NCBI RefSeq assembly: GCF_900102915.1
Contig: NZ_FNGG01000010.1
Span: forward strand, 1 to 60,960
Origin: Salinimicrobium catena
GTDB taxonomy: Bacteria; Bacteroidota; Bacteroidia; Flavobacteriales; Flavobacteriaceae
Direction: 5' to 3'
DNA length: 60,960 nucleotides
Part shown: positions 41,024 to 50,340 of the stretch, piece after piece
Layout of the letters: each line of letters opens with the position of its first letter
Numbering within the stretch: position 1 is the stretch's first letter
The notes under the pieces: generated by a model
Told to the model about the DNA's origin: nothing
The model's database searches: none
What the model saw: the letters and a program-made list of their open reading frames with translations, nothing else
Program-made: the position numbers and the translations under genes

Positions 41024-41920
41024 GTGAACTGGAAGAATGCTCTTGTTGATTACCAGCAATACCTGCGCATTGAGCGAGGTCTCTCTGCCAATACCATCAC
41101 CAATTACAGCTTTGATGTAGAGAAGCTCATCTCTTATCTTGAGGAGCATGAAATACATGTTTCACCGATAAAGATCACTGAAGAAGAACTGCAGCAGTTC
41201 ATCTACACCATTGCGAAAAAGGTAAATGCGCGTTCCCAATCAAGGATCATTTCAGGCTTGAAGGGTTTTTTTAACTTTCTCGTGTTTGAAGATTACCGAA
41301 AACAGAATCCCATGGAGCTCATCGAGTCTCCGCGCATTGGCCGAAAACTACCCGATACCCTTTCCATTGAAGAAATAGACAAGCTTATCGCAGCCATTGA
41401 CCTTTCCCGACCCGAGGGAGAGCGCAACAGGGCCATTTTGGAAACCCTTTATAGCTGCGGACTTCGGGTTTCTGAGGTGATCAACCTGCAATTATCTGAC
41501 CTGTTCTTTGAGGAAGGTTTCATCAAGGTGACCGGGAAAGGTGATAAACAGCGCTTTGTTCCCATAGCCGAAGAAACCCGAAAATACATTGATCTTTACT
41601 GCGACCATGTAAGGCCCCATGTTCCTGTTCAAAAAGACTATGAAGACACAGTATTCCTGAACAGGAGAGGAAAAGGACTTACCCGTGCCATGATCTTTAC
41701 CATCATCAGAAGGCTTGCTGAAGCTGCCGGTATCCACAAAAAGATCAGTCCGCACACCTTAAGGCATTCCTTTGCCACCCATTTACTGGAAAATGGCGCC
41801 GATCTCAGGGCGATACAGCAGATGCTGGGGCATGAAAGCATTACTACTACCGAGATCTATGTACACATGGACCGCTCCCATCTCAAAAACGTCATGGAGC
41901 AGTATCACCCTCGCAGATAA
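41024..41920 (+). CDS. xerD: Site-specific tyrosine recombinase XerD
   Basis: A 298-aa protein. The N-terminal SAM-like DNA-binding domain is YQQYLRIERGLSANTITNYS. The catalytic residues are Arg in LYSCGLRVSEVINL, Lys in VTGKGDKQRFVPI, HxxR in SPHTLRHSFATHLLENGADL, His in QMLGHESITTTEIY and the nucleophile Tyr in that same segment. It resolves chromosome dimers at dif, with XerC. The start is a GTG. It is not an integron integrase: there is no extra patch before the second Arg box. Confidence 0.92.
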   Translation: MNWKNALVDYQQYLRIERGLSANTITNYSFDVEKLISYLEEHEIHVSPIKITEEELQQFIYTIAKKVNARSQSRIISGLKGFFNFLVFEDYRKQNPMELIESPRIGRKLPDTLSIEEIDKLIAAIDLSRPEGERNRAILETLYSCGLRVSEVINLQLSDLFFEEGFIKVTGKGDKQRFVPIAEETRKYIDLYCDHVRPHVPVQKDYEDTVFLNRRGKGLTRAMIFTIIRRLAEAAGIHKKISPHTLRHSFATHLLENGADLRAIQQMLGHESITTTEIYVHMDRSHLKNVMEQYHPRR

Positions 41921-42001
41921 TTATTAAATTTCTGCTAAATCTGGTGAATTCCTTGCCTCCCCCGCCTTTTCCTGCTTATTTTATTTTAAAACACAGTAAA
42001 A

Positions 42002-42949
42002 ATGAAAACACTGAAATTCAGCAATAATGACGAAATACCCGCCATAGGCCTGGGTACCTGGAAGTCTGAAAAAGGAAAGGTACAGGAAGCGGTAAAAATA
42101 GCTCTTAATGAAGGATACAGGCATATTGATTGTGCCGCTATCTATGACAATGAAGCCGAAATTGGCAACGCGCTTTCCGAAGTATTCTCACAGGGAAAAA
42201 TAAGAAGAGAAGATGTGTGGATTACTTCCAAACTTTGGAACGACTCTCATAAAAAGGAAGATGTGATCCCGGCACTAAGGCAAACTCTAAAAGATCTACA
42301 GCTGAAGTATCTTGACCTGTATCTCATTCACTGGCCGGTAGCTTTTCGACACGGAGTAGGTTTTCCTACGAAAAATGAAGATTATCTCTCCCTGGAAGAA
42401 GTGCCTATTATTGAGACCTGGAACGCCATGCTCGAGGCGAAAAAGCAGGGGCTGGTAAAACATGTTGGCGTTTCTAATTTCAGTGTTAAAAAACTGAAGG
42501 ATCTCATGGCGCAAACCCAGGAGTTCCCGGAAATGAATCAGGTTGAGCTTCATCCTTTTTTACAGCAACATGAGCTGCTGGAGTTCTGCAAGGAAAATAA
42601 CATCCATCTCACCGCTTATTCCCCGCTGGGCAGCGGTGACCGCAATAAAGAAATGAAGGCAGAGAACGAACCTTCTCTCCTCGAAGAGCCTGTGATCCTG
42701 AAGATAGCTGAAAAACACAGTGCCTCTCCCGGTCAGATCCTTATACAATGGGCCGTGGCGAGGGGAACGGCAGTGATCCCCAAATCTACTTCAAAAGGAC
42801 ATATTATTGCCAACCTGGAAAGTGATAAGATCGAACTTGATGAAGCCGACATGAAAGAGATCGCAGAGCTTGATCGCCATTTCCGGTATGTGAACGGAGA
42901 ATTTTTTGTAACCAAACAAAACCCTTATGAGAACATCTATGATGAATAA
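42002..42949 (+). CDS. Aldo/keto reductase (NADPH-dependent)
   Basis: A 315-aa TIM barrel: PAIGLGTWKSEKGKVQEAVK, GYRHIDCAAIYDNEAEIG (catalytic Asp and Tyr), WITSKLWNDSH (Lys), LDLYLIHWP (His), KHVGVSNFSVKKL, NQVELHPFLQQ and the cofactor-binding AVIPKSTSKGHIIANL. It is in the AKR1-type clade that reduces aldehydes and ketoses. The gene overlaps the lipoprotein gene's longer open frame. It is unlike the second AKR at 58817, which belongs to another subgroup. Confidence 0.92.
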   Translation: MKTLKFSNNDEIPAIGLGTWKSEKGKVQEAVKIALNEGYRHIDCAAIYDNEAEIGNALSEVFSQGKIRREDVWITSKLWNDSHKKEDVIPALRQTLKDLQLKYLDLYLIHWPVAFRHGVGFPTKNEDYLSLEEVPIIETWNAMLEAKKQGLVKHVGVSNFSVKKLKDLMAQTQEFPEMNQVELHPFLQQHELLEFCKENNIHLTAYSPLGSGDRNKEMKAENEPSLLEEPVILKIAEKHSASPGQILIQWAVARGTAVIPKSTSKGHIIANLESDKIELDEADMKEIAELDRHFRYVNGEFFVTKQNPYENIYDE

Positions 42950-42968
42950 ACCCAAATATATGGCATTT

Positions 42969-43421
42969 ATGAAAACCGCTTTTGCCCTCACTTTTTTCCT
43001 TGCCCTTTTTACAGGCTGCCAGGATAACGAGCGGGAGCTGCAAGACACCGAGCAACAACTGGATTCGCTTTCACAGGAACTGTCCAGATATAAAAAAACT
43101 GCCGATTCCCTCAAGGCGCTAATCGAAAAAGGAGATATCGCGGCCAATTATCCCATCTACTTCGGAAAGGAATTCGATTCTATCGAAGATCCAAAGGAAA
43201 TGATAAAAACCGCTCTTAAAAAGCATCCCGAAATAATTCCGCTTGACCCTGTTGTGGGAGGCAGCATGCAGTTCCGTGAGGTAAAGGTATTGACCAACGA
43301 CTGGGTACTGGGGATCTACGATGATGGCCATATTCAGGGAAAATCGATCTACCGATACAAATTACAACCCAACGGCAGACTGGAATTTGAACACGTTACC
43401 TCTGCCGAACCCCAAGAATGA
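42969..43421 (+). CDS. Small lipoprotein
   Basis: A 150-aa protein. The lipobox LFTGC ends a signal sequence (MKTAFALTFFLALFTGC), so residue 17 would be the lipidated Cys. A short coiled coil (NERELQDTEQQLDSLSQELS) precedes a small domain with WVLGIYDDGHIQGKSIYRYKL. The frame is open from 42927, but the ATG at 42969 begins the signal peptide and lies after the AKR stop. I do not recognise the domain. Confidence 0.7.
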   Translation: MKTAFALTFFLALFTGCQDNERELQDTEQQLDSLSQELSRYKKTADSLKALIEKGDIAANYPIYFGKEFDSIEDPKEMIKTALKKHPEIIPLDPVVGGSMQFREVKVLTNDWVLGIYDDGHIQGKSIYRYKLQPNGRLEFEHVTSAEPQE

Positions 43422-43527
43422 CCAAACCCGAAAGGGCCTGTGGAGAACGTTATATTTATGATAAACTCCGGGACTTTTAGGTCATTTTTGGTAACTTCAA
43501 AGCAATAAATATTAAGCAAAAACTCAG

Positions 43528-43833
43528 ATGACTATGAAGACGAACATCCAATTTGTACATTCAGACACCAAAATTTCTGCAGAACAACTTGTTCAGCGAA
43601 AATTGGATAAACTCGAGAATAAATTTGACTGGATCATTTCGGCTGACGTGATGTTTAAAGAAGAGAAATCTACTAACGGTAAAGGCAAGGTGTGCGCTAT
43701 TGAGCTTAGCCTTCCGGGACCAAAGATACATGCTTCTTCAAATGAAGACAGCTTTGAAGCTGCCGCTGCCGAGAGTGTAAAGGATATTGAAAAACAGCTC
43801 AAGAAACGAAAAGCGGAAATGCAGAGCCACTAA
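43528..43833 (+). CDS. hpf: Ribosome hibernation-promoting factor / RaiA family
   Basis: A 101-aa short-form protein: NIQFVHSDTKISAEQLVQRK and LDKLENKFDWI, then DVMFKEEKS, VCAIELSLPGPKIHASSNED and AAAESVKDIEKQLKKRK. This matches the HPF/YfiA beta-alpha fold, which blocks the ribosome A/P sites during stationary phase. It has no C-terminal dimerisation domain. ATGs at 43528 and 43534 are both possible. A terminator follows. Confidence 0.87.
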   Translation: MTMKTNIQFVHSDTKISAEQLVQRKLDKLENKFDWIISADVMFKEEKSTNGKGKVCAIELSLPGPKIHASSNEDSFEAAAAESVKDIEKQLKKRKAEMQSH

Positions 43834-43856
43834 AAAAGAGGATCTCTAAAATCAAG

Positions 43857-43880
43857 AAAGGCTGCCAAATGGCAGCCTTT
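43857..43880. terminator. Terminator between hpf and murA
   Basis: AAAGGCTGCC / GGCAGCCTTT, a 10-bp stem with an AAAT loop, between convergent genes. Confidence 0.88.
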
Positions 43881-43906
43881 TCTATTTTACCTCTTAATTG
43901 AAGGAG

Positions 43907-45220
43907 TTAAGCTATCCTTTCGATCCTCGCACCGATGGCTTTGAGTCTCTCATCTATATTTTCATATCCGCGGTCTATCTGCTCGATATTGTGGATAATA
44001 GAAGTTCCTTTCGCAGAAAGCGCGGCGATCAGCAACGAGATTCCGGCCCGTATGTCAGGCGAAACCATGGTAGTGGCTTTCAGCTGCGACTGGAAATCAT
44101 GCCCTATCACCGTAGCCCTGTGCGGATCACACAAAATGATCTTCGCCCCCATATCGATCAACTTATCCACGAAGAAAAGTCGGCTTTCGAACATCTTCTG
44201 GTGAATAAGCACACTACCTCTTGCCTGGGTGGCGACCACCAGGATGATGCTCAAAAGATCGGGCGTGAATCCCGGCCATGGCGCGTCACTGATGTTCATG
44301 ATGGAACCGTCAATGAAGCTTTGCACCTCATACCCGTCCTTATGGGCAGGAATAAAGATGTCGTCTCCCCGCTTTTCTATATTGATCCCCAGCTTTCTGA
44401 AATTAGTTGGGATGAGACCTAAATGGTCCCAGGAGACGTTCTTAATGGTGATCTCACTTTTGGTCATTGCTGCCAGTCCTATCCACGATCCTATCTCGAT
44501 CATATCGGGCAGGATGGTGTGGGTACAGCCGGAAAGTTCTTCCACTCCTTCTATTTCCAAAAGGTTGGATCCTACTCCTTTGATGCTGGCGCCCATACGG
44601 ATGAGCATGTTGCACAACTGCTGCAGGTAAGGTTCACAGGCAGCGTTATAAATAGTGGTCTTACCCCTGGCAAAAACAGCGGCCATGATGATGTTTGCCG
44701 TACCTGTTACCGAAGCTTCCTCCAGCAACATATAGGTCCCGGTCAAACCATTTTTGGCCTCTACACCGTAAAAACGTTCTTCTTTATTGTATCTAAAATC
44801 GGCTCCCAGCTTGATGAATCCTTCAAAGTGGGTGTCAAGGCGGCGGCGACCTATCTTATCTCCTCCCGGCCTTGGGATATAACCTTTTCCAAATCTTCCC
44901 AGCAATGGTCCCACCAGCATGATGGAGCCGCGAAGGCCGCTTCCCTCCTGCTTGAACTTTTCACTGGTCAAATAATCCAGGTCCAGTTCATCACTTTGGA
45001 AGGTATAACTGCCTTTTCCTGTTTTTTCTATTTTCACGCCCAGCTGCTTGAGCAGGTGGATAAGTTTATTGACATCAAGTATATCCGGAATGTTATGGAT
45101 AGTTACTTTTTCGGGAGTAAGCAAAACTGCACAAAGTATCTGTAAAGCTTCATTTTTGGCTCCCTGAGGATTGATCTCTCCCTTTAAGGAGTGTCCTCCT
45201 TCAATTCGAAAAGTTCCCAT
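43907..45220 (-). CDS. murA: UDP-N-acetylglucosamine 1-carboxyvinyltransferase
   Basis: A 437-aa protein of normal length. The paired EPSP-synthase-like halves begin GGHSLKGEINPQGAKNEAL (active-site Lys/Asn). Other marks are RGSIMLVGPLLGRFGKGYIPRPGGDKIG, LLEEASVTGTANIIMAAV, TILPDMIEIGSWIGLAAM and PDLLSIILVVATQARGSVLI. It commits UDP-GlcNAc to peptidoglycan synthesis. The loop that normally carries the fosfomycin-binding Cys reads GGDKIGRRRLD and has Asp there, as in fosfomycin-tolerant enzymes. It is 16 nt from DUF4290 in the same operon. Confidence 0.93.
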   Translation of the reverse strand: MGTFRIEGGHSLKGEINPQGAKNEALQILCAVLLTPEKVTIHNIPDILDVNKLIHLLKQLGVKIEKTGKGSYTFQSDELDLDYLTSEKFKQEGSGLRGSIMLVGPLLGRFGKGYIPRPGGDKIGRRRLDTHFEGFIKLGADFRYNKEERFYGVEAKNGLTGTYMLLEEASVTGTANIIMAAVFARGKTTIYNAACEPYLQQLCNMLIRMGASIKGVGSNLLEIEGVEELSGCTHTILPDMIEIGSWIGLAAMTKSEITIKNVSWDHLGLIPTNFRKLGINIEKRGDDIFIPAHKDGYEVQSFIDGSIMNISDAPWPGFTPDLLSIILVVATQARGSVLIHQKMFESRLFFVDKLIDMGAKIILCDPHRATVIGHDFQSQLKATTMVSPDIRAGISLLIAALSAKGTSIIHNIEQIDRGYENIDERLKAIGARIERIA

Positions 45221-45236
45221 GGTAGTAGATTAAGGT

Positions 45237-45875
45237 TTAATGGCGTTTACGGCTTCTGGTGCGGTGCGTCTTCTTTGAGGACTTCTTTTGGGTATACTTC
45301 TTGTTGCCCCTAAGCAGATCAGACGCCTCACTAAGATCTTCTTCCGTCGCTTTGATATCGATCCTTCCACCGCTTAGCTCCCTAAGATGGTCAAAGATCA
45401 CTTTGTCGTCAACAGTATCTTTGTTCCAGTTAAGGTAAGACTTCTTCATATGGTTGGCGATGGTGTAGACAAGCCCTTCTTTTTGGGGTCCGTCTTCCCA
45501 TTTGTTCGCCTCATCGATCATTCTTTTGATGTTGTTGCCGTAGAACCTGTACTTCGGAAAGTTTTGGGGGTAGTCCATCCTGTCAGGTCTTTCAGCAAGC
45601 ATTTCACGGGAAGGTTTAGGAAAAGGGCTTTCCACATCCAATTTGAAATCACTGATGATGAACAACTGGTCCCAGAGCTTATGCTGGAAATCGGGCACAT
45701 CTCGCAGGTGCGGGTTCATGTTGCCCATTACCGAAATAATAGCCTTGGCTACGCGGTTGCGTTCTGCATCATCCTTCACCTCAACGGCGTACTCCACCAT
45801 CTTCTGAATATGTCGGCCATATTCCGGAATGATCAATTTACTCCTTTCAGAGTTATATTCTAGTTCGTTTGTCAA
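45237..45875 (-). CDS. DUF4290 domain protein
   Basis: A 212-aa protein with the family start NELEYNSERSKLIIPEYGRHIQ, then VAKAIISVMGNMNPHLRDVPDFQ, HKLWDQLFIISDFKLDVESP and YPQNFPKYRFYGNNIKRMI. The C-terminus is very basic (KKSSKKTHRTRSRKRH). The family is Bacteroidota-specific and of unknown function, usually beside murA as here. The TTG at 45875 is my start choice because the family begins there; the open frame reaches 45926. Confidence 0.82.
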   Translation of the reverse strand: MTNELEYNSERSKLIIPEYGRHIQKMVEYAVEVKDDAERNRVAKAIISVMGNMNPHLRDVPDFQHKLWDQLFIISDFKLDVESPFPKPSREMLAERPDRMDYPQNFPKYRFYGNNIKRMIDEANKWEDGPQKEGLVYTIANHMKKSYLNWNKDTVDDKVIFDHLRELSGGRIDIKATEEDLSEASDLLRGNKKYTQKKSSKKTHRTRSRKRH

Positions 45876-45987
45876 AATGCTAATTATATAGGGTGATAAT
45901 ATACTGTAGAAGTTTATCGCCTGCAAAATAAGAAAATATATTCAGGCAACATTAAATATTTTAAATTCTTAACGCCTTCAGCAGCAA

Positions 45988-46281
45988 TTATAAAGAGATC
46001 ACGCCCTCTATCTTCTCGCCTACCTCCTTGTATTTGGCAATCACCGCATCAGGGTCCTGCATTTTCACGTTCACAGAGACACTGGTGTATTTTCCGTTCC
46101 TCGATTCTTTGGTTTTTATTACCGCTCCCAGGTTGTCAAAAATATTATGCACCTCCTGTATCTTTTGCTTGCTGGTAGGCACAATGAACTTATATAGGTA
46201 TATGGTGGGCCAATTGTCTGTATCGTGCAGTTGGGCCTTTAATTTCCTGTAGAATTCTTCGGGATCTTTTGCTTCGCTCAT
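45988..46281 (-). CDS. DUF493 (YbeD-like) protein
   Basis: A 97-aa protein. It shows WPTIYLYKFIVPTSKQKIQE and KYTSVSVNVKMQDPDAVIAKY, matching the ACT-like DUF493/YbeD fold. Its role is poorly known; the fold suggests ligand-responsive regulation. It is separated by 61 nt from DUF4290 (same strand). A -7-like TATCTTTG (- strand, 46313-46306) lies upstream. Confidence 0.82.
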   Translation of the reverse strand: MSEAKDPEEFYRKLKAQLHDTDNWPTIYLYKFIVPTSKQKIQEVHNIFDNLGAVIKTKESRNGKYTSVSVNVKMQDPDAVIAKYKEVGEKIEGVISL

Positions 46282-46363
46282 AATTTTTCTTCTTCCTTTT
46301 AATTACAAAGATACATTTTAAGATCCATTTTTTAAATTGAATGCAAATGCCGAAATTTGCCGC

Positions 46364-46900
46364 GTGAAGACCAGGAAAATTGTTATCACCGGCGGTCCCG
46401 GTACAGGAAAGACCTCTGTTATTGAAGCCCTGGAAGAGAGTGGTTATTTTTGTTTCCACGAGGTTTCAAGGGAGATCATTAAAGAGGCTCAAAAAAAAGG
46501 AATTGACCAGTTATTCCTGAAAGAACCCCTGCTCTTCAGCGAGATGCTGCTCGAGGGCCGCATCCAACAGCACAAGGATGCCGAGATCGTTGAAGCCAAT
46601 ATGGTCTTCCTCGACCGCGGCGTGCCCGATGTGGTGGCCTATATGAATTACTTTGGAAATGAATACCCTCCCGTCTTCAACCGTGTTTGCAAGGAGTATT
46701 TATACGACGAGATCTTTATTTTGCCCCCGTGGAAGCAGATCTACACGGAAGACAGCGAACGTTACGAATCATACGAACAGGCGGTGGCCATTCACGACCA
46801 CCTGGCCGAAAGTTATAAATTCCATGGGTATCGACCCATCGAGGTTCCCTGCGGACCTGTAGAAGAACGCGCTTCATTTATCCTGGACCAGCTTGTTTAA
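46364..46900 (+). CDS. Small AAA-type P-loop ATPase (AAA_28)
   Basis: A 178-aa protein. Walker A is VITGGPGTGKTSVI; the Walker B equivalent is NMVFLDRGVPDVVAY; later come FILPPWKQIYTEDSERY and YEQAVAIHDHL. This matches the AAA_28 family of small ATP/GTP-binding proteins related to nucleoside kinases. The start is a GTG at 46364 immediately before KTRKIVITGG; the open frame begins at 46337. It overlaps recQ by 8 nt. Confidence 0.83.
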   Translation: MKTRKIVITGGPGTGKTSVIEALEESGYFCFHEVSREIIKEAQKKGIDQLFLKEPLLFSEMLLEGRIQQHKDAEIVEANMVFLDRGVPDVVAYMNYFGNEYPPVFNRVCKEYLYDEIFILPPWKQIYTEDSERYESYEQAVAIHDHLAESYKFHGYRPIEVPCGPVEERASFILDQLV

Positions 46901-48797
46901 GCCCGAGGAAATACTACAAAAATACTGGGGGTTCTCCTCCTTTCGTCCCCTGCAGAAGGAAGTGATCGAAAATGCGCTTTCAGGTAAGGACGTGATCACC
47001 CTGTTGCCCACAGGCGGCGGAAAGTCGCTTTGCTTTCAGGTGCCGGCTTTGGCAAAAGACGGCCTGTGCATTGTGATCTCTCCCCTGGTAGCCCTTATGG
47101 AAGACCAGGTAAATGCCCTGCAGGCCAAAGGCATCAAAGCCATGGCCCTCACCGGCGGCATTCCCTTTTCTGAAGTAGACACCCTGCTTGATAATTGCAT
47201 TTACGGCAATTATAAATTCCTATACCTTTCTCCGGAGCGCCTGCAGCAGGAGATCGTCCAGGAACGCATAAGGCAAATGGCGGTAAACCTTATTGCCGTA
47301 GATGAAGCCCATTGTATCTCCCAGTGGGGGCATGACTTTAGACCGGCATACAGGAACATCGCTTTTTTGAGGGAGATCAAACCGGAAGTCCCGGTAATAG
47401 GCCTCACCGCTACCGCCACAGGAAAGGTGGTAAAGGATATGGCCGAACAGCTTGAGATGAAAGATCCAGCTATTTTAAAACGGTCTTTTAAAAGAGAGAA
47501 CCTGGCTTATGAGGTGAAAGAAGTACAGGATAAGAATTATTACCTGGAAAAGATCCTTCGGGAGCATGAGGAATCGGCCATTATTTATGTAAGAAGCCGA
47601 AAGGCAACAATAGAGCTGGCCGAATTCCTTCAGAAAAAAGGGATTTCAGCCGCCTCTTTCCACGGCGGTCTCCTTAAAAAGGAAAAGTCTGAACGCCTGC
47701 AAAGCTGGCTGAAGGACGAGAAAAGGGTGATGGTGGCCACCAGCGCCTTTGGAATGGGGATTGACAAACCTAACGTTCGCAGCGTGATCCACATGAACCT
47801 GCCCGAGAGCCTGGAAAGTTACTTCCAGGAAGCAGGCCGGGCCGGCAGGGACGGCAAATTCGCCAAAGCAGTGGTCCTTACCAACCAAAGCGACATTCCG
47901 CTGCTCAAAAACCAGTTCCTGAGCACCCTGCCTTCCGTAGAACTTGTAAAACTGGTTTATAAAAAGGTGGTCACCTATTTCAGGATCGCGTATGGCGAAG
48001 GGGAAGGCTCTGTGCATCATTTCAATTTTTACGAGTTCTGCAGCCAGTATGAACTCAACGTGCTGCAAACCTATAATGCACTTTTGCTGCTGGACAGGAC
48101 CAGCGTACTGAGCCTCTCTGAACAGTTTCAGAAAAAGACCAGGATCCATTTCAAGGTTACCGGAAGACAATTGAGTTTTTACCTCGAAGCCAATCCGCAG
48201 TTTGATGCGGTGGCAAAAGCAGTGTTGAGAACCTATGGCGGAGCGTTTGAGGATATGGTCGAGATCAACCTGCAGGTGATCGCCAATAAGGCAGGCACAG
48301 GCCAGTCTGAAGTAATTTCAGTCCTGCGAAAACTGCATAAGGACGGGATAGCTGAATTTGAACACGACCAGCACGACACCCGCGTGACCTTTTTACTGCC
48401 CCGGGAAGATGAAGCCACCGTAAATCCGCTGATACCTTATATAAAACTTCAGCTGAACACGAAAAAGGAAAAGATCGAGGCCGTGCTGAACTATGTAGCC
48501 AATAACGGCCAGTGCAAAAGCCGGCAATTATTGTTATATTTCGGAGAGACCGATGCCGGCCCTTGCGGGATCTGTTCGGTATGCAAGCCTTCTGAAGAAA
48601 AGCTGAGTCGCGAACAAATGAAAAAGATCTACTTCAGGATCGTCGCGCTCCTGGAAGAAGGGGAGCACAGCTCCCGGGAGATCACCGAAAAACTTGATTT
48701 TCCCGAAGCACACATTTTAGAGGTTCTTAGGGTCCTGGTTGAAAAAGAGGCTTTGAGCCTCACCCCTGCCAAAAAATATAAATTAAAGCATCTATGA
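46893..48797 (+). CDS. recQ: ATP-dependent DNA helicase RecQ
   Basis: A 634-aa RecQ. Helicase motifs: LLPTGGGKSLCFQVPAL (Walker A), VDEAHCISQWGHDFRPAY (DExH with the RecQ-type aromatic loop), AIIYVRSRK, MVATSAFGMGIDKPNV and YFQEAGRAGRDG. The zinc site is formed by the Cys in GQCKSRQLLLYFGETDA and CGICSVC. The C-terminus is a winged helix (EEGEHSSREITEKLDFPEAH); a canonical HRDC is not evident. The start is a TTG. It resolves replication intermediates and acts in recombination. Confidence 0.93.
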   Translation: MFKPEEILQKYWGFSSFRPLQKEVIENALSGKDVITLLPTGGGKSLCFQVPALAKDGLCIVISPLVALMEDQVNALQAKGIKAMALTGGIPFSEVDTLLDNCIYGNYKFLYLSPERLQQEIVQERIRQMAVNLIAVDEAHCISQWGHDFRPAYRNIAFLREIKPEVPVIGLTATATGKVVKDMAEQLEMKDPAILKRSFKRENLAYEVKEVQDKNYYLEKILREHEESAIIYVRSRKATIELAEFLQKKGISAASFHGGLLKKEKSERLQSWLKDEKRVMVATSAFGMGIDKPNVRSVIHMNLPESLESYFQEAGRAGRDGKFAKAVVLTNQSDIPLLKNQFLSTLPSVELVKLVYKKVVTYFRIAYGEGEGSVHHFNFYEFCSQYELNVLQTYNALLLLDRTSVLSLSEQFQKKTRIHFKVTGRQLSFYLEANPQFDAVAKAVLRTYGGAFEDMVEINLQVIANKAGTGQSEVISVLRKLHKDGIAEFEHDQHDTRVTFLLPREDEATVNPLIPYIKLQLNTKKEKIEAVLNYVANNGQCKSRQLLLYFGETDAGPCGICSVCKPSEEKLSREQMKKIYFRIVALLEEGEHSSREITEKLDFPEAHILEVLRVLVEKEALSLTPAKKYKLKHL

Positions 48798-49741
48798 GAA
48801 AATTACGGATCGTCTTTATGGGTACGCCCGATTTTGCTGTGCATACCCTTAAAAGTATAGTGGAAGCCAATTATGAAGTGGTAGGAGTCATTACCGCTCC
48901 CGACAAACCCGCCGGAAGGGGAAGAAAGCTCCACGAATCGGCGGTGAAAAAATATGCCACCGAACAAGGTTTAAAAGTACTGCAACCCACAAATCTTAAA
49001 GACGAGCAGTTCCTTCAGGAATTAAAAGATCTTGACGCCAACCTGCAGGTGGTAGTAGCCTTCAGGATGCTGCCAGAGGCGGTGTGGAAAATGCCGGAAT
49101 TCGGCACCTTTAACCTGCACGCTTCCCTGCTTCCGCAGTACAGGGGCGCCGCGCCTATAAACTGGGCGGTGATGAACGGGGAAAAAGAGACGGGTGTTTC
49201 AACCTTTTTTATTGATGAGAAGATCGATACCGGCGAGATGATCATGCAGGAAAAGGTCGGGATAGACCCCGCCGAGAATGCCGGCAGCCTGCACGACAAG
49301 CTCATGACCACGGGAGCCGACCTTGTAATTAAAACCCTTAAGGCTCTGGAAGAGGGCCCTGTAGAAACCACTTCTCAAAAAGAAGCAGGAGAATTAAAGA
49401 CAGCGCATAAGCTCACTAGGGAGAACACCAGGATAGATTGGAACAAAGGCCTGGAGGAGATCTACAATTTCATCAGGGGCCTTAGCCCCTTCCCTACAGC
49501 CTGGACCATGCTTACCAACGGGCAGAACGAACAAATGCTGAAGATCTATGCGGCCGAAAAAGAAAATGCAGCCCATGACCTGGAACCGGGAAAGTTGGTA
49601 CAGGAAAATAAAGAAGTAAGGATCGCGGTAAAAGGAGGGTATATAATTTTAACTGAGGTGCAGCTGCCGGGTAAGAGAAAAATGACCGTAAAAGAACTTT
49701 TGAATGGCTATCAATTCTTTCCAAATGCCAAAGTTCTGTAA
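48794..49741 (+). CDS. fmt: Methionyl-tRNA formyltransferase
   Basis: A 315-aa protein. It starts RIVFMGTPDFAVHTLKSI and shows VITAPDKPAGRGRK. The catalytic SLLPQYRGAAPINWAVMNGE includes the family Asn/His/Asp segment (NLHASLLP...), and GVSTFFIDEKIDTGEMI follows. It formylates the initiator Met-tRNA and works together with def at 16886. It overlaps recQ by 4 nt. The tRNA-binding C-domain is complete. Confidence 0.95.
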   Translation: MRKLRIVFMGTPDFAVHTLKSIVEANYEVVGVITAPDKPAGRGRKLHESAVKKYATEQGLKVLQPTNLKDEQFLQELKDLDANLQVVVAFRMLPEAVWKMPEFGTFNLHASLLPQYRGAAPINWAVMNGEKETGVSTFFIDEKIDTGEMIMQEKVGIDPAENAGSLHDKLMTTGADLVIKTLKALEEGPVETTSQKEAGELKTAHKLTRENTRIDWNKGLEEIYNFIRGLSPFPTAWTMLTNGQNEQMLKIYAAEKENAAHDLEPGKLVQENKEVRIAVKGGYIILTEVQLPGKRKMTVKELLNGYQFFPNAKVL

Positions 49742-49845
49742 ACCCCTGTAAATACTGAAACAAACGAATTTCGCTAAAAATCAACTTAGGTTATCAACAA
49801 TTTGGCGAAGTTATTAACAATATTGGCCATTTCCCTTGTCATTAC

Positions 49846-49875
49846 TTGCATGGCAAAGATTTCCATATAAATTTG
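49846..49875 (+). promoter_or_regulatory. Flavobacterial promoter of HU gene
   Basis: TTG (49846-49848), 19-nt spacer, TAAATTTG (49868-49875). Both match the consensus; the 5' leader is about 45 nt. Confidence 0.78.
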
Positions 49876-49925
49876 TAGAGCAAATTAATTAAAGTTTAAC
49901 CAACAACTATTTTAAAACTCAAATT

Positions 49926-50198
49926 ATGAACAAGACAGATTTAATCGATGCAATGGCAGAGAATGCCGGAATTTCAAAAGCTGCAGCAAAGAAAGCTTTA
50001 GAATCTTTTCTTGAGAACGTAGAGAAGTCTCTTAAAAAAGGTGACCGTGTATCTTTAGTAGGTTTTGGATCCTGGGCAGTATCTAAAAGAGCAGCCAGAG
50101 AAGGTAGAAACCCACAAACTGGAAAGACTATCAAGATCGCTGCTAAGAACGTAGTGAAGTTCAAAGCTGGAGCAGATTTACAGAAAGCTGTAAACTAG
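49926..50198 (+). CDS. HU-family DNA-binding protein
   Basis: A 90-aa protein, full HU length. It starts [20 protein letters not shown] and continues [21 protein letters not shown], the DNA-binding arm [13 protein letters not shown], and [15 protein letters not shown]. It binds and bends DNA as a nucleoid protein. It has its own strong promoter and terminator, so it is a single transcript with probably high expression. Confidence 0.93.
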   Translation: MNKTDLIDAMAENAGISKAAAKKALESFLENVEKSLKKGDRVSLVGFGSWAVSKRAAREGRNPQTGKTIKIAAKNVVKFKAGADLQKAVN

Positions 50199-50225
50199 TT
50201 CTTACTTAAACGCTAATAAAATATT

Positions 50226-50249
50226 AAACTCTCCCCTTTGGGAGAGTTT
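50226..50249 (+). terminator. Terminator after HU gene
   Basis: AAACTCTCCC / GGGAGAGTTT with a 4-nt loop, followed by a T-run. Confidence 0.92.
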
Positions 50250-50340
50250 TTTTGTTAAATAAAGTTTACGGGCGGTTCAAGCTGAAAGAAATTTTTTTAG
50301 CTTTAAAAGAAAAGAATTGAAAAATCAAGGAAGAAAAGAT

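Noticed and set aside
41024-41920. xerD as the missing integron integrase of the cassette array
   Set aside because: It has the standard XerD layout without the IntI-specific insert, lies 37 kb from the array, and every relative needs XerD for dimer resolution.
44423-45145. 240-residue open frame on the + strand
   Set aside because: Opposite murA; no family residues.
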